This document shows positions 16,397 through 26,410 of a stretch of 64,000 bases of DNA, piece after piece; position 1 is the first letter of the stretch; the number at the start of each line of letters is the position of its first letter. The notes under the pieces are model-generated. The model saw nothing but the letters and a program-made list of their open reading frames with translations. It did not search any database and was not told the DNA's origin. The translations under genes and the position numbers were made by a program. Location of the stretch: contig NZ_WEIC01000001.1 in NCBI RefSeq assembly GCF_009184395.1, forward strand, positions 62,001 through 126,000, in the 5' to 3' direction. Source of the stretch: Amylibacter sp. SFDW26 (GTDB lineage: Bacteria > Pseudomonadota > Alphaproteobacteria > Rhodobacterales > Rhodobacteraceae).

Positions 16397-17575
16397 GTGA
16401 TCCCTTCAGTGTTGCCGACATATGCCCGTGCACCGCTTACTTTCGTTTCTGGCGAAGGAAGCTGGCTGGTGGATGCGTCGGACCGACGATACTTGGATAT
16501 GGGTGGCGGTATTGCTGTGAATGTTCTGGGGCACGCACATCCCGGTTTGGTGAAAGTGCTACAAGAACAAGCTGCGAAATTGTGGCATACATCGAACCTA
16601 TACAACATCCCTAACCAGCAAGAGCTGGCGGATCGTTTGGTTGAACATACATTCGCTGACACTGTTTTCTTTACCAATTCGGGGACAGAAAGCATGGAGT
16701 GCTGTGTGAAGATGGCGCGTAAGTATCATCATGCGAATGGTAATCCTGAGCGTTTGGATATCATTACCTTTACCGGTTCATTTCATGGACGTTCAACAGG
16801 TATGATTTCGGCAGCTCAAGCGGATAAGCTTGTGAATGGTTTTGGGCCATTGTCACCAGGGTATGTGAACCTGCCATTTGGCGATCATGATGCTTTGACG
16901 GCTGCGATCACGGATACGACTGCTGCCATCATGGTAGAACCTGTGCAGGGGGAAGGTGGTATTGTGCCGATCCCTGATCAATGCCTGAAAGGGCTGCGCG
17001 ATCTATGTGACGAACATGGCATCTTGTTGATCTTTGACGAAATCCAATGTGGCATGGGCCGTACGGGTAAATTATTTGCGCATGAATGGGCTGGTATTGA
17101 ACCTGATATCATGGGTATTGCCAAAGGTATTGGCGGCGGTTTCCCATTGGGTGCTTGTTTGGCAACCGAAGAAGCAGCCAAAGGCATGGTTGCGGGCACT
17201 CATGGCTCGACATATGGCGGTAACCCTATGGCTTGTGCTGTAGGGTCCGCTGTGATGGATACCGTCGCGCAGCCAGAGTTCTTGGCGGATGTTAGCCGTA
17301 AAGCTGGTCATTTCCGCCAAGCATTAGAAGGCTTGGTTGCCAATCACCCTGACGTTTTCGTTGGTGTGCGTGGTGCTGGCTTGATGTTAGGCGTTGAATG
17401 TAAAGTGACAAATATTGATGTTGTAAAGGCTGGTTATGATGCTGAAGTCTTAACCGTACCAGGTGGGGCAAACGTGATCCGCTTGTTACCACCGCTCAAT
17501 ATCTCAAATGAAGAACTAGATGAAGCAGTTGCGCGTTTAGATAAAGCTGCGACTGCGATAGAGGGAACGTTATGA
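16397..17575 (+). CDS. argD: acetylornithine aminotransferase
   Basis: This PLP enzyme converts N-acetylglutamate semialdehyde to N-acetylornithine in arginine synthesis. GTG at 16397 follows TAGGAG by six bases and gives 392 residues, matching the family. An in-frame ATG 25 codons upstream adds residues unlike any ArgD. PLP-binding features include the [14 protein letters not shown] block, [12 protein letters not shown], and K243 in [10 protein letters not shown]. The stop overlaps the argF start by four bases (ATGA). Confidence 0.95.
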   Translation: MIPSVLPTYARAPLTFVSGEGSWLVDASDRRYLDMGGGIAVNVLGHAHPGLVKVLQEQAAKLWHTSNLYNIPNQQELADRLVEHTFADTVFFTNSGTESMECCVKMARKYHHANGNPERLDIITFTGSFHGRSTGMISAAQADKLVNGFGPLSPGYVNLPFGDHDALTAAITDTTAAIMVEPVQGEGGIVPIPDQCLKGLRDLCDEHGILLIFDEIQCGMGRTGKLFAHEWAGIEPDIMGIAKGIGGGFPLGACLATEEAAKGMVAGTHGSTYGGNPMACAVGSAVMDTVAQPEFLADVSRKAGHFRQALEGLVANHPDVFVGVRGAGLMLGVECKVTNIDVVKAGYDAEVLTVPGGANVIRLLPPLNISNEELDEAVARLDKAATAIEGTL

Positions 17576-18498
17576 CCCATTTCTTAGATATCCATAAAAC
17601 GGACGTTGCCGATCTGAATAACATTTTGGATCAAGCAAAATCTATGAAAACTGCGCGGGCTGGTTTGCCAAAAGGTACACCTGATGCGGATACACCATTG
17701 GCTAACCATATGGTTGCGCTGATTTTTGAAAAACCTTCCACGCGTACACGCGTATCTTTCGATATGGGTGTGCGCCAAATGGGCGGGCAAACGATGGTGC
17801 TGTCTGGTAATGACATGCAGCTTGGGCATGGCGAAACCATTGCAGATACAGCACGTGTTCTGTCGCGTTATGTGGACATGATCATGATCCGTACATTTGA
17901 TGAAAGTGTTTTGTTGGAAATGGCTGAATACGCCAGCGTTCCTGTTATCAATGGTCTGACAGACCGTTCGCATCCGTGTCAAATTATGGCGGACATTCTG
18001 ACCTATGAAGAGAACCACGGCTCTATTAAGGGTAAAAAAGTTGTTTGGTTGGGTGATGGCAATAATGTTTGTACATCATTTCTACATGCAGCTGGTCAGT
18101 TCGGTTTTGATATGACTTTTGCAGGCCCATCTATCTTGGATCCAGAAGATGAAGCCATTGGTTTTGCGCGCTCTAAAGGCGCTTCTGTCTCTATCGAACG
18201 TGATGCAGAAAAAGCTGTAGAAGGCGCGGATTTGATTGTCACGGACACATGGTTGTCTATGCATGACAAACAATCGGCACGGGAACGCCGTCATAATTTA
18301 CTACGCCCATATCAGGTCAATAAAGATTTGATGTCTCATGCTGGTGATGATGCAGTGTTCATGCATTGCCTACCAGCACACCGCGAAGAAGAGGTGACAT
18401 CCGAAGTGATGGACGGCCCACAATCGCTTGTCTTTGATGAGGCGGAAAACAGGCTGCACGCGCAAAAGGCTGTGATGCGGCATTGTCTGGGGCTTTAA
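17572..18498 (+). CDS. argF: ornithine carbamoyltransferase
   Basis: It makes citrulline from ornithine and carbamoyl phosphate. The carbamoyl-phosphate loop S56-T57-R58-T59 ([10 protein letters not shown]), the HPCQ motif and the catalytic HCLP (265-268) are present in 308 residues. It is translationally coupled to argD through a 4-base overlap, so the two enzymes of the pathway are made together. Confidence 0.96.
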   Translation: MTHFLDIHKTDVADLNNILDQAKSMKTARAGLPKGTPDADTPLANHMVALIFEKPSTRTRVSFDMGVRQMGGQTMVLSGNDMQLGHGETIADTARVLSRYVDMIMIRTFDESVLLEMAEYASVPVINGLTDRSHPCQIMADILTYEENHGSIKGKKVVWLGDGNNVCTSFLHAAGQFGFDMTFAGPSILDPEDEAIGFARSKGASVSIERDAEKAVEGADLIVTDTWLSMHDKQSARERRHNLLRPYQVNKDLMSHAGDDAVFMHCLPAHREEEVTSEVMDGPQSLVFDEAENRLHAQKAVMRHCLGL

Positions 18499-18552
18499 TC
18501 GCTTGACGGATATCATTTTGTCATAAAATCATAGTCCCAAAATACTGGGACT

Positions 18553-19479
18553 ATGATGATTGTAAAAAACGATATTTCACAAGCTTATGACCGTATTCGG
18601 CCATACGTAAGAACCACACCAACTATTGAAATCGAAGCAGATGCATTTTGTAATGTTCCTGTTTCTTTGAAACTAGAACACCTACAATTTACAGGGTCGT
18701 TTAAAGTGCGCGGCGCATTGAACACCGTTCTTTCAAAAAACGTACCCGAGGCTGGAGTGGTTGCCGTTTCTGGTGGCAATCATGGGGCTGCAGTTGGGTT
18801 CGCTGCTAGTCGGTTAGGACACAAAGCAAAAATATTTGCACCCGATTATGCCGGTGATGTCAAAATGGCGCGTATGCGCCAGTTTGGAGCAGAGGTTGCC
18901 CCTAGCGGCACAGATTTCGCTGTCGTCGTTGATAAATATGAAGCCTATGCAAAAGAGACTGGAGCATTGGCAGTACATCCGTTTGACATGCCTGAAGTCA
19001 TGGCTGGTCAAGGTACAGTTGGACTTGAGTTATCACAGCAAGTTCCTGATTTGGACACGGTCTTTGTTGCCGTTGGCGGTGGTGGTCTTATTGGCGGAAT
19101 TTCTTCATGGTATGGTGATGATGTGAATGTGATTGCTGTCGAAAGCGAAGAGACTGCAACCTATTCAAATGCTTTGAAGCATGGTTTGGACAAGGGAATT
19201 AAACCGTCAGGCATAACTGCAAATTCGCTAGGGGCGCCAAATTTGGGGCGCTTACCCTTTGATGCTTTAAAGCAGCACAATCGTTTGTCTTTGGTTGTAA
19301 GCGATGTGCAAATTAAAGAGGCTCAACGTATATTATGGGATAAGATGCGCGTGATTGCAGAACCGGGTGGTGTCACTGCATTAGCCGCTTTAACAACGGG
19401 TGTTTATCAGCCACAAAAGGGTGAACGTATCGGCGTGGTCATATGCGGTGGAAACGCTGAAATCGATTGGTTTTTATAG
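18553..19479 (+). CDS. PLP-dependent threonine/serine dehydratase family protein
   Basis: Fold-type II PLP enzyme of 308 residues. The PLP lysine is in SFKVRGALN, the phosphate/substrate loop is SGGNHGAAVGFAA, and the glycine-rich phosphate site is VGGGGLIGG. It resembles catabolic threonine or serine/threonine dehydratases without a regulatory ACT domain; threo-hydroxyaspartate dehydratase or serine racemase are alternatives. It is followed after 10 bases by a cysteine hydrolase. Confidence 0.88.
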   Translation: MMIVKNDISQAYDRIRPYVRTTPTIEIEADAFCNVPVSLKLEHLQFTGSFKVRGALNTVLSKNVPEAGVVAVSGGNHGAAVGFAASRLGHKAKIFAPDYAGDVKMARMRQFGAEVAPSGTDFAVVVDKYEAYAKETGALAVHPFDMPEVMAGQGTVGLELSQQVPDLDTVFVAVGGGGLIGGISSWYGDDVNVIAVESEETATYSNALKHGLDKGIKPSGITANSLGAPNLGRLPFDALKQHNRLSLVVSDVQIKEAQRILWDKMRVIAEPGGVTALAALTTGVYQPQKGERIGVVICGGNAEIDWFL

Positions 19480-19489
19480 AGTTAGGTGA

Positions 19490-20044
19490 ATGAAAACAGC
19501 ATTATTGGTTATAGATGTCCAAATGGGGTTTGTTTTTCGCGATGCCGAAGGTGTATCGCGATCTTGTTCTGAAGCTGAACAGAATATAGGCGCGCTTCTA
19601 AGTACTTTCCGAGGACAAGGCCTGCCTGTGTTTCACATCCACAATGATGATAAGGCCGAAGCATCGACATTTCGATTTGATAAACCAGGTGGCGCGGTTC
19701 AGCCATTTGCACAACCAATCGATGGAGAGCCAGTGATAGTGAAACATGTGAGCAGTGGTTTTGTCGGTACGACATTGGAAGAGGATTTAAAGACGGCTGG
19801 TATTGAGCGGCTCATTTTATGTGGTGCAGCTGCGAATTACTGTGTGGAAACAACTGCTCGCATGGCGGGTAATTTGGGATTTGACGCCTATTATGTATCC
19901 GATGCAGTTTGGGCTTATGAAAGCACTGGACCAGATGGAGTTTATCACACAGCTGAACAAATACATTCGACAACGCTTTCAAATATTCACGGTGAATTTG
20001 CAACGGTTGTTAATAGCACTGATGCATTATGCCTGATTGTTTAA
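19490..20044 (+). CDS. isochorismatase-like cysteine hydrolase
   Basis: The 184-residue protein has the family triad: D9 (LLVIDVQMGF), a lysine in KHVSSGFVGT and the nucleophile cysteine in CGAAANYCVETTARM. Such enzymes hydrolyse amides or nicotinamide-like substrates. It sits 10 bases downstream of a PLP dehydratase and may be in the same unit. The gene ends against the convergent YHS-protein gene, overlapping by four bases. Confidence 0.88.
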   Translation: MKTALLVIDVQMGFVFRDAEGVSRSCSEAEQNIGALLSTFRGQGLPVFHIHNDDKAEASTFRFDKPGGAVQPFAQPIDGEPVIVKHVSSGFVGTTLEEDLKTAGIERLILCGAAANYCVETTARMAGNLGFDAYYVSDAVWAYESTGPDGVYHTAEQIHSTTLSNIHGEFATVVNSTDALCLIV

Positions 20045-20526
20045 GCCATTTTTGCTAAAACTTCTGGCCAACGTTGATCCCCTTTTCTGATAAAACCATC
20101 AATGTCTTTTTCCCACCTTGTTTGAATATTATCATTATAGTTCAAATAAAGCTTTCCACCAACAATGGACCAGTTCTTTGGCTGCGTAGAATATAGCTTA
20201 CCTTTTGCAGCAACAGCCCATGCACAAAATCCGCCATATTGAGGGGCATAACTATCGGGGGCGGCGGTGAAAAGGTCGCGGTTTTTTGCAGATGCAAATC
20301 GCCATTTTGCTCCTTTCCAATCTGATGTGTATGTATCAGATCCGGCTATAAATTTATGTTCAAGGAAATATGCAACAGGGTCAGTACCGCGAATGGCAAG
20401 GCCGTTCTCTTTGAAAATAAACTCTGCCTCGAATTGTTTCGGCGCAATTGCTTTATATAAAGCGCCTGCGCCAATTACAGAAACAGCGCCGCCAATCATA
20501 AACTTTCGTCTTGATATAAAAGCCAT
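20041..20526 (-). CDS. YHS-domain protein with twin-arginine-like signal
   Basis: The 161-residue protein starts MAFISRRKFMIGGAVSVIGA, a Tat-type signal, so it is probably exported. The YHS region (GTDPVAYFLEHKFIAG, then YGGFCAWAVAAKGKL) matches the exported YHS proteins common in marine proteobacteria, where the cysteine is thought to bind metal. Its precise role is unknown. Confidence 0.82.
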   Translation of the reverse strand: MAFISRRKFMIGGAVSVIGAGALYKAIAPKQFEAEFIFKENGLAIRGTDPVAYFLEHKFIAGSDTYTSDWKGAKWRFASAKNRDLFTAAPDSYAPQYGGFCAWAVAAKGKLYSTQPKNWSIVGGKLYLNYNDNIQTRWEKDIDGFIRKGDQRWPEVLAKMA

Positions 20527-20627
20527 GGTATCCTCCGAAACTATAACAAGCGTAGCATATTATAGTCATACGGTTGTATCAAATTCAGTTGATTGAAATG
20601 TCATAGATTTCGGTAAGCCAAAAGAAA

Positions 20628-20658
20628 ATCCCGTTACATATAGGGTATGTAACGGGAT
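20628..20658 (-). terminator. bidirectional terminator near the 64-residue gene
   Basis: A 13-bp perfect stem (ATCCCGTTACATA / TATGTAACGGGAT) has a five-base loop. Read on the minus strand it is followed by TTTTCTTTT, so it ends the gene at 20687-20881. Confidence 0.8.
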
Positions 20659-20686
20659 AAGATTTTCTTTATGGCAGCTTAATAAA

Positions 20687-20881
20687 CTATTGGAACGTTA
20701 TATTTACTGTAACGTTCTTTGCCTTTTGCTCTGATAATTCAGCTTCTTTCAGACGATCTATTTCTTCTAGATCAGCCATAACTGCGTTAAAAAGAGATTG
20801 ATCATTTTTCGACTGTAAACCAGTAGGCCAGTCTGGGATCGTGGTTTCACTACGCTTATATTCTTCAAACGTACGGTGCAT
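20687..20881 (-). CDS. 64-residue hypothetical protein
   Basis: An acidic, mostly helical small protein (TFEEYKRSETTIPDWPTGLQ, then a Glu/Lys-rich part). AGGAG lies about nine bases before the ATG and a strong terminator follows the stop, so it looks like a real single-gene unit. No family is recognised. Confidence 0.6.
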   Translation of the reverse strand: MHRTFEEYKRSETTIPDWPTGLQSKNDQSLFNAVMADLEEIDRLKEAELSEQKAKNVTVNITFQ

Positions 20882-21056
20882 TTTAAATACTCCTAATACT
20901 CATTAAAAACCTGACATACAGTGGACAGGATATGGACATACTAATGCCTATATAAAGGCGAATAAGACATGTATGGGGCTAGATTGTGGCGCAATTAAGG
21001 AAGAATTGTGGCAATAACCATTTTATTTGAATTAATGAGACTTTTGTCTGAATCAA

Positions 21057-21080
21057 AAAAGCGCCACAACGGACGCTTTT
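21057..21080 (-). terminator. terminator after the SLC13 transporter gene
   Basis: AAAAGCG / CGCTTTT arms with an inner CC/GG pair and a GTTGT loop. On the minus strand it ends in TTTTTTG, 35 bases past the transporter stop. Confidence 0.7.
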
Positions 21081-21114
21081 CGAAAACTGTAATTTATATG
21101 CTTTTAAAAGCTAT

Positions 21115-23001
21115 CTAACCAAATACTACATTCATCATAGTCATAGAGACGATTAAGAATAGTATTGTCATCAAACCACCTGTTTTGACAAAGTCAATCA
21201 CACGGTAACCAGCAGGTCCCATGATCAGTGCATTCACTTGGTGTGTTGGGATTAAGAATGAGTTGGATGTAGATATCGCCACGGTCATTGCAAATATTGC
21301 GGGATCACCACCAGCAGCCATAGCAATAGAGACAGCAAGAGGAACCAGCAGAACAGTTGCGCCGACATTAGACATCACAAGGGTAAAGATTGTTGCTAGA
21401 ACCGCTACACCCGTTTGTAGAGCCCAGATAGGCCAACCATCCAACAGAATAAGTGTTTGTTGTGCAATCCATTCTGCAGTGCCTGTAGATTGCACGGCTT
21501 GCCCCAAAGGGATCAAACTGGCCAAAAGGAAGACGGTATTCCAACCAACAGCCCCATATGCCTCATCCACACTTAGAACACGAGAGATGATCATTCCAAC
21601 TGCACCGACTAGTAAGGCTAATGATAGGCGAACATCCGTGAATAGGATCAAGCACAATGCGATTGTGAAAAAGAGTAATGCCCACCCCACCTTTTGTGGG
21701 CGCAATTCTTCACGCGGGAAATCTGATGTCACAACAACAAAATCGCGATCATTGGCAACGCGTGTCAAAGCTTCCCATTGGCTGTGGACCACCAATGTAT
21801 CGCCTGCATGAAATGGTTCAATGCCAATTAACGTAGGTTCATGTTCATCGGTTTCCACACGGCTTAACGTTTGATCACCGCGATGTATTGCCAACAGGTT
21901 AAGACCATATGTGCCACGCAGGCGTGTATCACGGGCTGTCTTGCCAATTATGCTGCTGTCAGGTGGAATTACAATTTCTGCCACACCAGATTTGGTTGCC
22001 GCAAAATCTTCGGTGAAGATTTCCATCTTTGGTTTGACTTCAAGATCATAGATGTCAGCCATCTCTTCAATGACTTTCTTACGACCAAGAATAGCCAAAC
22101 GACAAGGTGCTTGGATTTCTGTCGAAGCAGGCGGTGATAGGAAACGTTGGCCGTTATAATATGATCCAACGATATACATGTGATGGGCATCCATGATATC
22201 CGCCAATGTTTCACCAATTAAGATGTTCCCTTCAGGAATAACCACCTCAACGATATCAGCTTTCAGACCATATAGCCTTTTCAAATAATCCTTAACGGAT
22301 TGGCCCGATGACGCATCGCCACGTGTTGCTGTTTTGGGTAAGACCCAGCGCCCTAATATAACGAAGTACAAGATACCAGTAATCACAAGAGTTACGCCGA
22401 TAGGGGTTACTGAAAACAACCCGAAAGTCTGCATTTGTGCATCTTCAGGAAGATCTTTGTTTGCAGTGATGATCAAATCATTCAAAAGGATCAAAGGAGA
22501 TGAGCCAACCATGGTCATCGTCCCGCCTAAGATTGCACAAAATCCCATTGGCATGAGTAAGCGTCCAAGTGGGATTTCCGTGCGCGCAGAAATACGAGCG
22601 ACTACAGGCAGGAATAGGGCGGCTGCACCAACGTTTTGCATAAAGCTGGAGATGAAGCCCACAGTGCTTGATACAATCGGGACGATGCGTTTTTCAGTAG
22701 ATCCCCCAAACTTTAAAATGGTTGCAGCGACTTTATTCATCAAGCCTGTCTTATCCAAGCCCGTCCCAATGATCATAACTGCGATGATCGATATTACCGC
22801 ATTAGACGCAAAACCATCGAAGAGATGATTGATATCAGCTAGCCCGCCAAGCCCTGGCAAATAGCTTAAACCGCCTAAAATTACCATAACGAGAATTGCT
22901 GCTAAATCCACGCGGATGATTTCCGATACAAAGAGGAAGACAGTGAAACCAAGTAACCCTAATACAACCAACATTTCCGTTGATAGACTTATGGCTTCCA
23001 T
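21115..23001 (-). CDS. SLC13-family anion permease with two RCK_C domains
   Basis: ATG at 23001 follows CGAGGAG by seven bases, giving 628 residues. The protein has an N-terminal set of membrane helices, a cytoplasmic middle with two TrkA-C/RCK_C domains (around 205-290 and 300-385), then a second set of helices ending with SNSFLIPTHQVNALIMGPAGY. This layout is the citrate/sodium:sulfate symporter type seen in sulfate and organic-anion transporters. The substrate is not decided. It stands alone with its own terminator and is divergent from an SDR gene. Confidence 0.9.
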   Translation of the reverse strand: MEAISLSTEMLVVLGLLGFTVFLFVSEIIRVDLAAILVMVILGGLSYLPGLGGLADINHLFDGFASNAVISIIAVMIIGTGLDKTGLMNKVAATILKFGGSTEKRIVPIVSSTVGFISSFMQNVGAAALFLPVVARISARTEIPLGRLLMPMGFCAILGGTMTMVGSSPLILLNDLIITANKDLPEDAQMQTFGLFSVTPIGVTLVITGILYFVILGRWVLPKTATRGDASSGQSVKDYLKRLYGLKADIVEVVIPEGNILIGETLADIMDAHHMYIVGSYYNGQRFLSPPASTEIQAPCRLAILGRKKVIEEMADIYDLEVKPKMEIFTEDFAATKSGVAEIVIPPDSSIIGKTARDTRLRGTYGLNLLAIHRGDQTLSRVETDEHEPTLIGIEPFHAGDTLVVHSQWEALTRVANDRDFVVVTSDFPREELRPQKVGWALLFFTIALCLILFTDVRLSLALLVGAVGMIISRVLSVDEAYGAVGWNTVFLLASLIPLGQAVQSTGTAEWIAQQTLILLDGWPIWALQTGVAVLATIFTLVMSNVGATVLLVPLAVSIAMAAGGDPAIFAMTVAISTSNSFLIPTHQVNALIMGPAGYRVIDFVKTGGLMTILFLIVSMTMMNVVFG

Positions 23002-23134
23002 TATATTGCTCCTCGAAATCTTTATATCACTCATAAAACAAGTGTTTTACTGTCTATAGGTGATAGACTATTCCACAACAAGATAGCTGAATGAGTTTTC
23101 AATAAATTTTGGGAAAACCAGTCTCATTTATTAA

Positions 23135-23171
23135 AAAATGGTACTTGGAATTCGTATTGTAGCACCATTTT
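23135..23171. repeat. 8-bp inverted repeat in the divergent promoter region
   Basis: AAAATGGT and ACCATTTT lie 21 bases apart in the 252-base gap between the SLC13 and SDR genes. It may be an operator or a chance AT-rich match. Confidence 0.3.
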
Positions 23172-23253
23172 ATGTGTTGTTGCTGCGTAGGCAACATCCT
23201 ACTCTTTTAAAATCATCATAAATTTAGGGTGAAAAGCAAGGGATATTACGAAT

Positions 23254-23964
23254 ATGGCAAAGACGATTATTGTTACAGGTGCGAGCAGTGGCATCGGTGC
23301 TGCAACAGCAAAAAAGTTTTTAAACGAAGGTTGGAATGTGGCAATGCTTGCCCGCCGCTTGGAAAAATTGGATGAAATCAGCTCTAAATATGAAAATGCT
23401 GTCAGTATTGTTTGTGATGTGACTAAAGAAGATGCTGTTCAAAAAAGCTTTTCTAAAGTGGTAGAACACTTTGGTGAGATCAATGTGTTATTCAATAATG
23501 CAGGTATTTTTCCGCCAGGATCACGGTTTGATGAAGTCTCCTTGGAAGCATGGCAAAGTTCTGTTGATGTGAATCTGACAGGTATGTTTTTATGTGCGCG
23601 TGAAGCGTTTCGCCACATGGCTGCTTCAGGTGGTCGTATCATTAATAATGGGTCTATTTCTGCGGCTACACCACGCCCTAATTCTGCGGCTTATACTGCA
23701 ACCAAACATGCAATTACGGGTCTTACAAAAAGCATTGCTTTAGATGGGCGCGATTTGAATATTTGCTGTGGCCAAATTGATATCGGTAATGCGAAAACGG
23801 AACTGGTAGAAAATCTGATCAAACATGCAGACGGTCCTATGGATACAATGGATCCAAAAGATGCTGCAAATGCTGTTCTTCATATGGCAAGCTTGCCGCT
23901 TAGTACCAATGTTTTGTCTATGACAATAATGGCGAATAAAATGCCATTTGTAGGGCGCGGTTAA
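23254..23964 (+). CDS. short-chain dehydrogenase/reductase
   Basis: Classical SDR of 236 residues: cofactor loop TGASSGIG (residues 8-15), NNAG, and the YxxxK pair in AAYTATKHA with a preceding Ser in GSISAAT. It is an NAD(P)-dependent oxidoreductase. The substrate cannot be inferred. It is convergent with the GNAT gene, overlapping by four bases. Confidence 0.9.
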   Translation: MAKTIIVTGASSGIGAATAKKFLNEGWNVAMLARRLEKLDEISSKYENAVSIVCDVTKEDAVQKSFSKVVEHFGEINVLFNNAGIFPPGSRFDEVSLEAWQSSVDVNLTGMFLCAREAFRHMAASGGRIINNGSISAATPRPNSAAYTATKHAITGLTKSIALDGRDLNICCGQIDIGNAKTELVENLIKHADGPMDTMDPKDAANAVLHMASLPLSTNVLSMTIMANKMPFVGRG

Positions 23965-24371
23965 AGCGTTTTACCCATAACCAGCGCGGTTATACTTGGC
24001 CCATTTGGAGATGCGTAATAATTCTTTCGCATCCCTTTTGGCGCAAACCCAAACTGTTCGTATAATGCGATGGCAATATGGTTGTTTTCGGCAACCTCTA
24101 AAAAAGCATCTTTTGCAGTGCGCATTTTGGCCTGGTCTTCAAAATCTAACATCAGTTTATGTGCCAACCCTTGGCGGCGGTGAGCTGGATCAACAGCAAT
24201 TGTTAGTAATTCCGCCTCTGGTCCAGCTACACGTCCAAGTGCAAAACCATAATTATTGGAACATAGGAAACATGCATTACTTGTTAGGAGTTCATGAAAT
24301 TCACCAGCTGACCATGGGCGAGGGACAGTAAAACACTTTGCATGTAATGTTGCGAGTTCCTCTGCTGTCAT
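23961..24371 (-). CDS. rimI: GNAT N-acetyltransferase, RimI-type
   Basis: A 136-residue GNAT fold with the acetyl-CoA loop RRQGLAHKL and the downstream helix-turn seen in RimI (NHIAIALYEQFGFAPKGMRKNYY). Overlap by four bases with tsaB is typical of rimI, which often follows tsaB, so N-terminal acetylation of ribosomal protein S18 is the likely role. A different acetylation target is possible. Confidence 0.85.
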   Translation of the reverse strand: MTAEELATLHAKCFTVPRPWSAGEFHELLTSNACFLCSNNYGFALGRVAGPEAELLTIAVDPAHRRQGLAHKLMLDFEDQAKMRTAKDAFLEVAENNHIAIALYEQFGFAPKGMRKNYYASPNGPSITALVMGKTL

Positions 24372-24997
24372 GGTAGAATTGTGACTGGTGGGTCAGACGG
24401 TAAAGCAGCATCCGCAGAGCGCAAGTAAAGCGGTGCAGGGCGTGGTGAATCATGTGTGTATCGCAGGGCCGTGATTTTAGCGACAGAAGTGACGATGTTC
24501 GACAATACAACCGCATCCTTAACCTGTAATGTCTCATCTGCCATCACGTACGGTATGCCATTTGGTGCATCTGACAGTTCTACCATTTCTGGCTCTGTTT
24601 GAGCGTCTCCATCTTCGAATATTTGTGAATAAACACGACCACGTCGTGCATCTAGGAATGCCACGGCAGAACCTCGTGTGCCAAAAGTCATGGCTTCTAA
24701 TTTTGATACACCAACAGCTGAAATACCTAAAGACAAGGCTAATCCACGTGCAGAAGATACAGATATCCGCACCCCTGTGAAGTTACCAGGTCCAATACAG
24801 ACACCAATTGCATCTAAATCAGGCCAAGCCTTCCCATGTTCTGATAACACTTCTTCTAGTAATGGAAACAACCGTTCCGCTTGACCTTTTTGCATAGGTT
24901 CCAAACGTTCCGATAAAATTTCATCACCGCATAGCAAAGCGGCTGCACAATGTGCAGCCGATGTATCAAATGCAAGTATCAGTGGCTTAGGCGGCAA
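24368..24997 (-). CDS. tsaB: tRNA threonylcarbamoyladenosine biosynthesis protein TsaB
   Basis: TsaB partners TsaD and TsaE in forming t6A37 on tRNAs that read ANN codons. The 209-residue protein opens with LILAFDTSAAHCAAALL, the ASKHA-fold motif, and has GVCIGPGNFTGVRISVSSARG, the diagnostic block. It overlaps rimI by four bases and the upstream nfu gene by 11, so the three form an operon. Confidence 0.93.
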   Translation of the reverse strand: MPPKPLILAFDTSAAHCAAALLCGDEILSERLEPMQKGQAERLFPLLEEVLSEHGKAWPDLDAIGVCIGPGNFTGVRISVSSARGLALSLGISAVGVSKLEAMTFGTRGSAVAFLDARRGRVYSQIFEDGDAQTEPEMVELSDAPNGIPYVMADETLQVKDAVVLSNIVTSVAKITALRYTHDSPRPAPLYLRSADAALPSDPPVTILP

Positions 24998-25550
24998 CTG
25001 GGCGCACCTCTGTCACTTCTGGAATGTAATGACGCAGTAGGTTTTCGATACCCATTTTCAACGTGATCGTTGAGGATGGGCAACCCGCACATGCGCCTTG
25101 CATATGAAGGTAAACAACACCGCGATCGAAACCGTGGAATGTGATGTCACCGCCATCTTGCGCAACGGCTGGGCGCACGCGTGTGTCCAGCAATTCTTTG
25201 ATCTGATCTACGATCTCTGAATCTTCACCGCTGTGTTCTGCGTGACCTGCTGCTGCCAGACCTTCGCCTTGCATCACTGGTTGGCCAGATTGGAAATGCT
25301 CCATAATTGCACCAAGAATAGCTGGTTTGATATGATTCCAATCAATGCTTTCTTCTTTGGTCACTGTCACAAAGTCAGGGCCAAAAAATACGGCTGTTAC
25401 ACCTTCAACCGCAAACACACGTTGCGCCAATGGCGAATTTGCAGCCGCTTCAACGTTTGGAAAATCTGCTGTACCCGCTGGCATAACAGCTTGGCCCGGT
25501 AGAAACTTCAACGTTGCTGGGTTCGGAGTGGATTCCGTTTGAATAAACAT
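24987..25550 (-). CDS. NifU-family Fe-S scaffold/carrier protein (Nfu)
   Basis: The 187-residue protein has an N-terminal Nfu_N domain (MFIQTESTPNPATLKFLPGQ) and a C-terminal NifU domain with the CxxC cluster site in GACAGCPSSTITLK. It assembles or delivers 4Fe-4S clusters in the cytoplasm. It is first in an operon with tsaB and rimI. Confidence 0.93.
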   Translation of the reverse strand: MFIQTESTPNPATLKFLPGQAVMPAGTADFPNVEAAANSPLAQRVFAVEGVTAVFFGPDFVTVTKEESIDWNHIKPAILGAIMEHFQSGQPVMQGEGLAAAGHAEHSGEDSEIVDQIKELLDTRVRPAVAQDGGDITFHGFDRGVVYLHMQGACAGCPSSTITLKMGIENLLRHYIPEVTEVRPVAA

Positions 25551-25644
25551 CTGCTTTATCCTTTTAAGTTGCTGTAAATATGCGCCTGTGCCTGTGGGAT
25601 GTCAAGCGATTTAGAATGGTTCTAAATTGCTGAAAAACATGGGG

Positions 25645-26322
25645 TCAGCGAAACTTGTCTGCCAATTTTTGCAATGGTGTTCGACTATCTTCTTCTACGG
25701 GTTCTGGGGCTTTTTCAACCATTGTTTTCTTGGGTGTTTGTTTCTTTTCGCGTGGTGGAACCGTACGCAAGGCAACAGCATTCATAAACTTACCCGCATC
25801 ACCTTTTGCCAAATGCGGCGCGCCATCACCAATGCCACGCAGTAAATCATCCAACCATGCTTCATCTGCTTTAGCAAAAGCATGTAAAACATAACCCGAT
25901 ACCAATTCTTTACGCCCCGGATGCCCAATGCCCAAACGCACACGTTCGTATTCAGGGGAAAGATGTTGATGAATGGATCGCAATCCATTGTGCCCTGCAT
26001 GACCGCCGCCTTGTTTCACGCGGCACTTGCCTGGCAATAAATCCAGTTCATCATGAAACACAGTTACATCACCTACGCTTAGTTTATAAAACCGAACAGC
26101 TTCACCAACCGATTGCCCGCTTAAATTCATGAATGTTTCTGGTTTCAGCAAAACCACCTTTTCACCGCCCAACACGCCTTCGCAAACTTGTCCCTGAAAT
26201 TTCTTGCGCCAAGGGGCAAAGTTATGGCTGGCAGCAATCTCATCCACGGCTAAAAAACCAATGTTGTGACGGGTCATTGCATATTTTGCACCAGGGTTAC
26301 CAAGGCCAACAAATAGTTTCAT
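25645..26322 (-). CDS. pth: peptidyl-tRNA hydrolase
   Basis: It recycles tRNA from peptidyl-tRNA released by stalled ribosomes. N9 (GLGNPG), catalytic H19 (TRHNIGF) and D93 (FHDELDL) are present, and the core spans about 185 residues. The total of 225 residues includes a charged C-terminal tail ([20 protein letters not shown]), which occurs in other Rhodobacteraceae proteins. It is normally next to rplY; here an FkbM gene on the other strand separates them. Confidence 0.95.
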   Translation of the reverse strand: MKLFVGLGNPGAKYAMTRHNIGFLAVDEIAASHNFAPWRKKFQGQVCEGVLGGEKVVLLKPETFMNLSGQSVGEAVRFYKLSVGDVTVFHDELDLLPGKCRVKQGGGHAGHNGLRSIHQHLSPEYERVRLGIGHPGRKELVSGYVLHAFAKADEAWLDDLLRGIGDGAPHLAKGDAGKFMNAVALRTVPPREKKQTPKKTMVEKAPEPVEEDSRTPLQKLADKFR

Positions 26323-26410
26323 TTTTAATCAACTCGCATTTGGGTAATCAATTCTTCTCTATTCAGTGTCACATATTTTTACAACAAACGAAAAGACTAT
26401 TGAGGCAGTT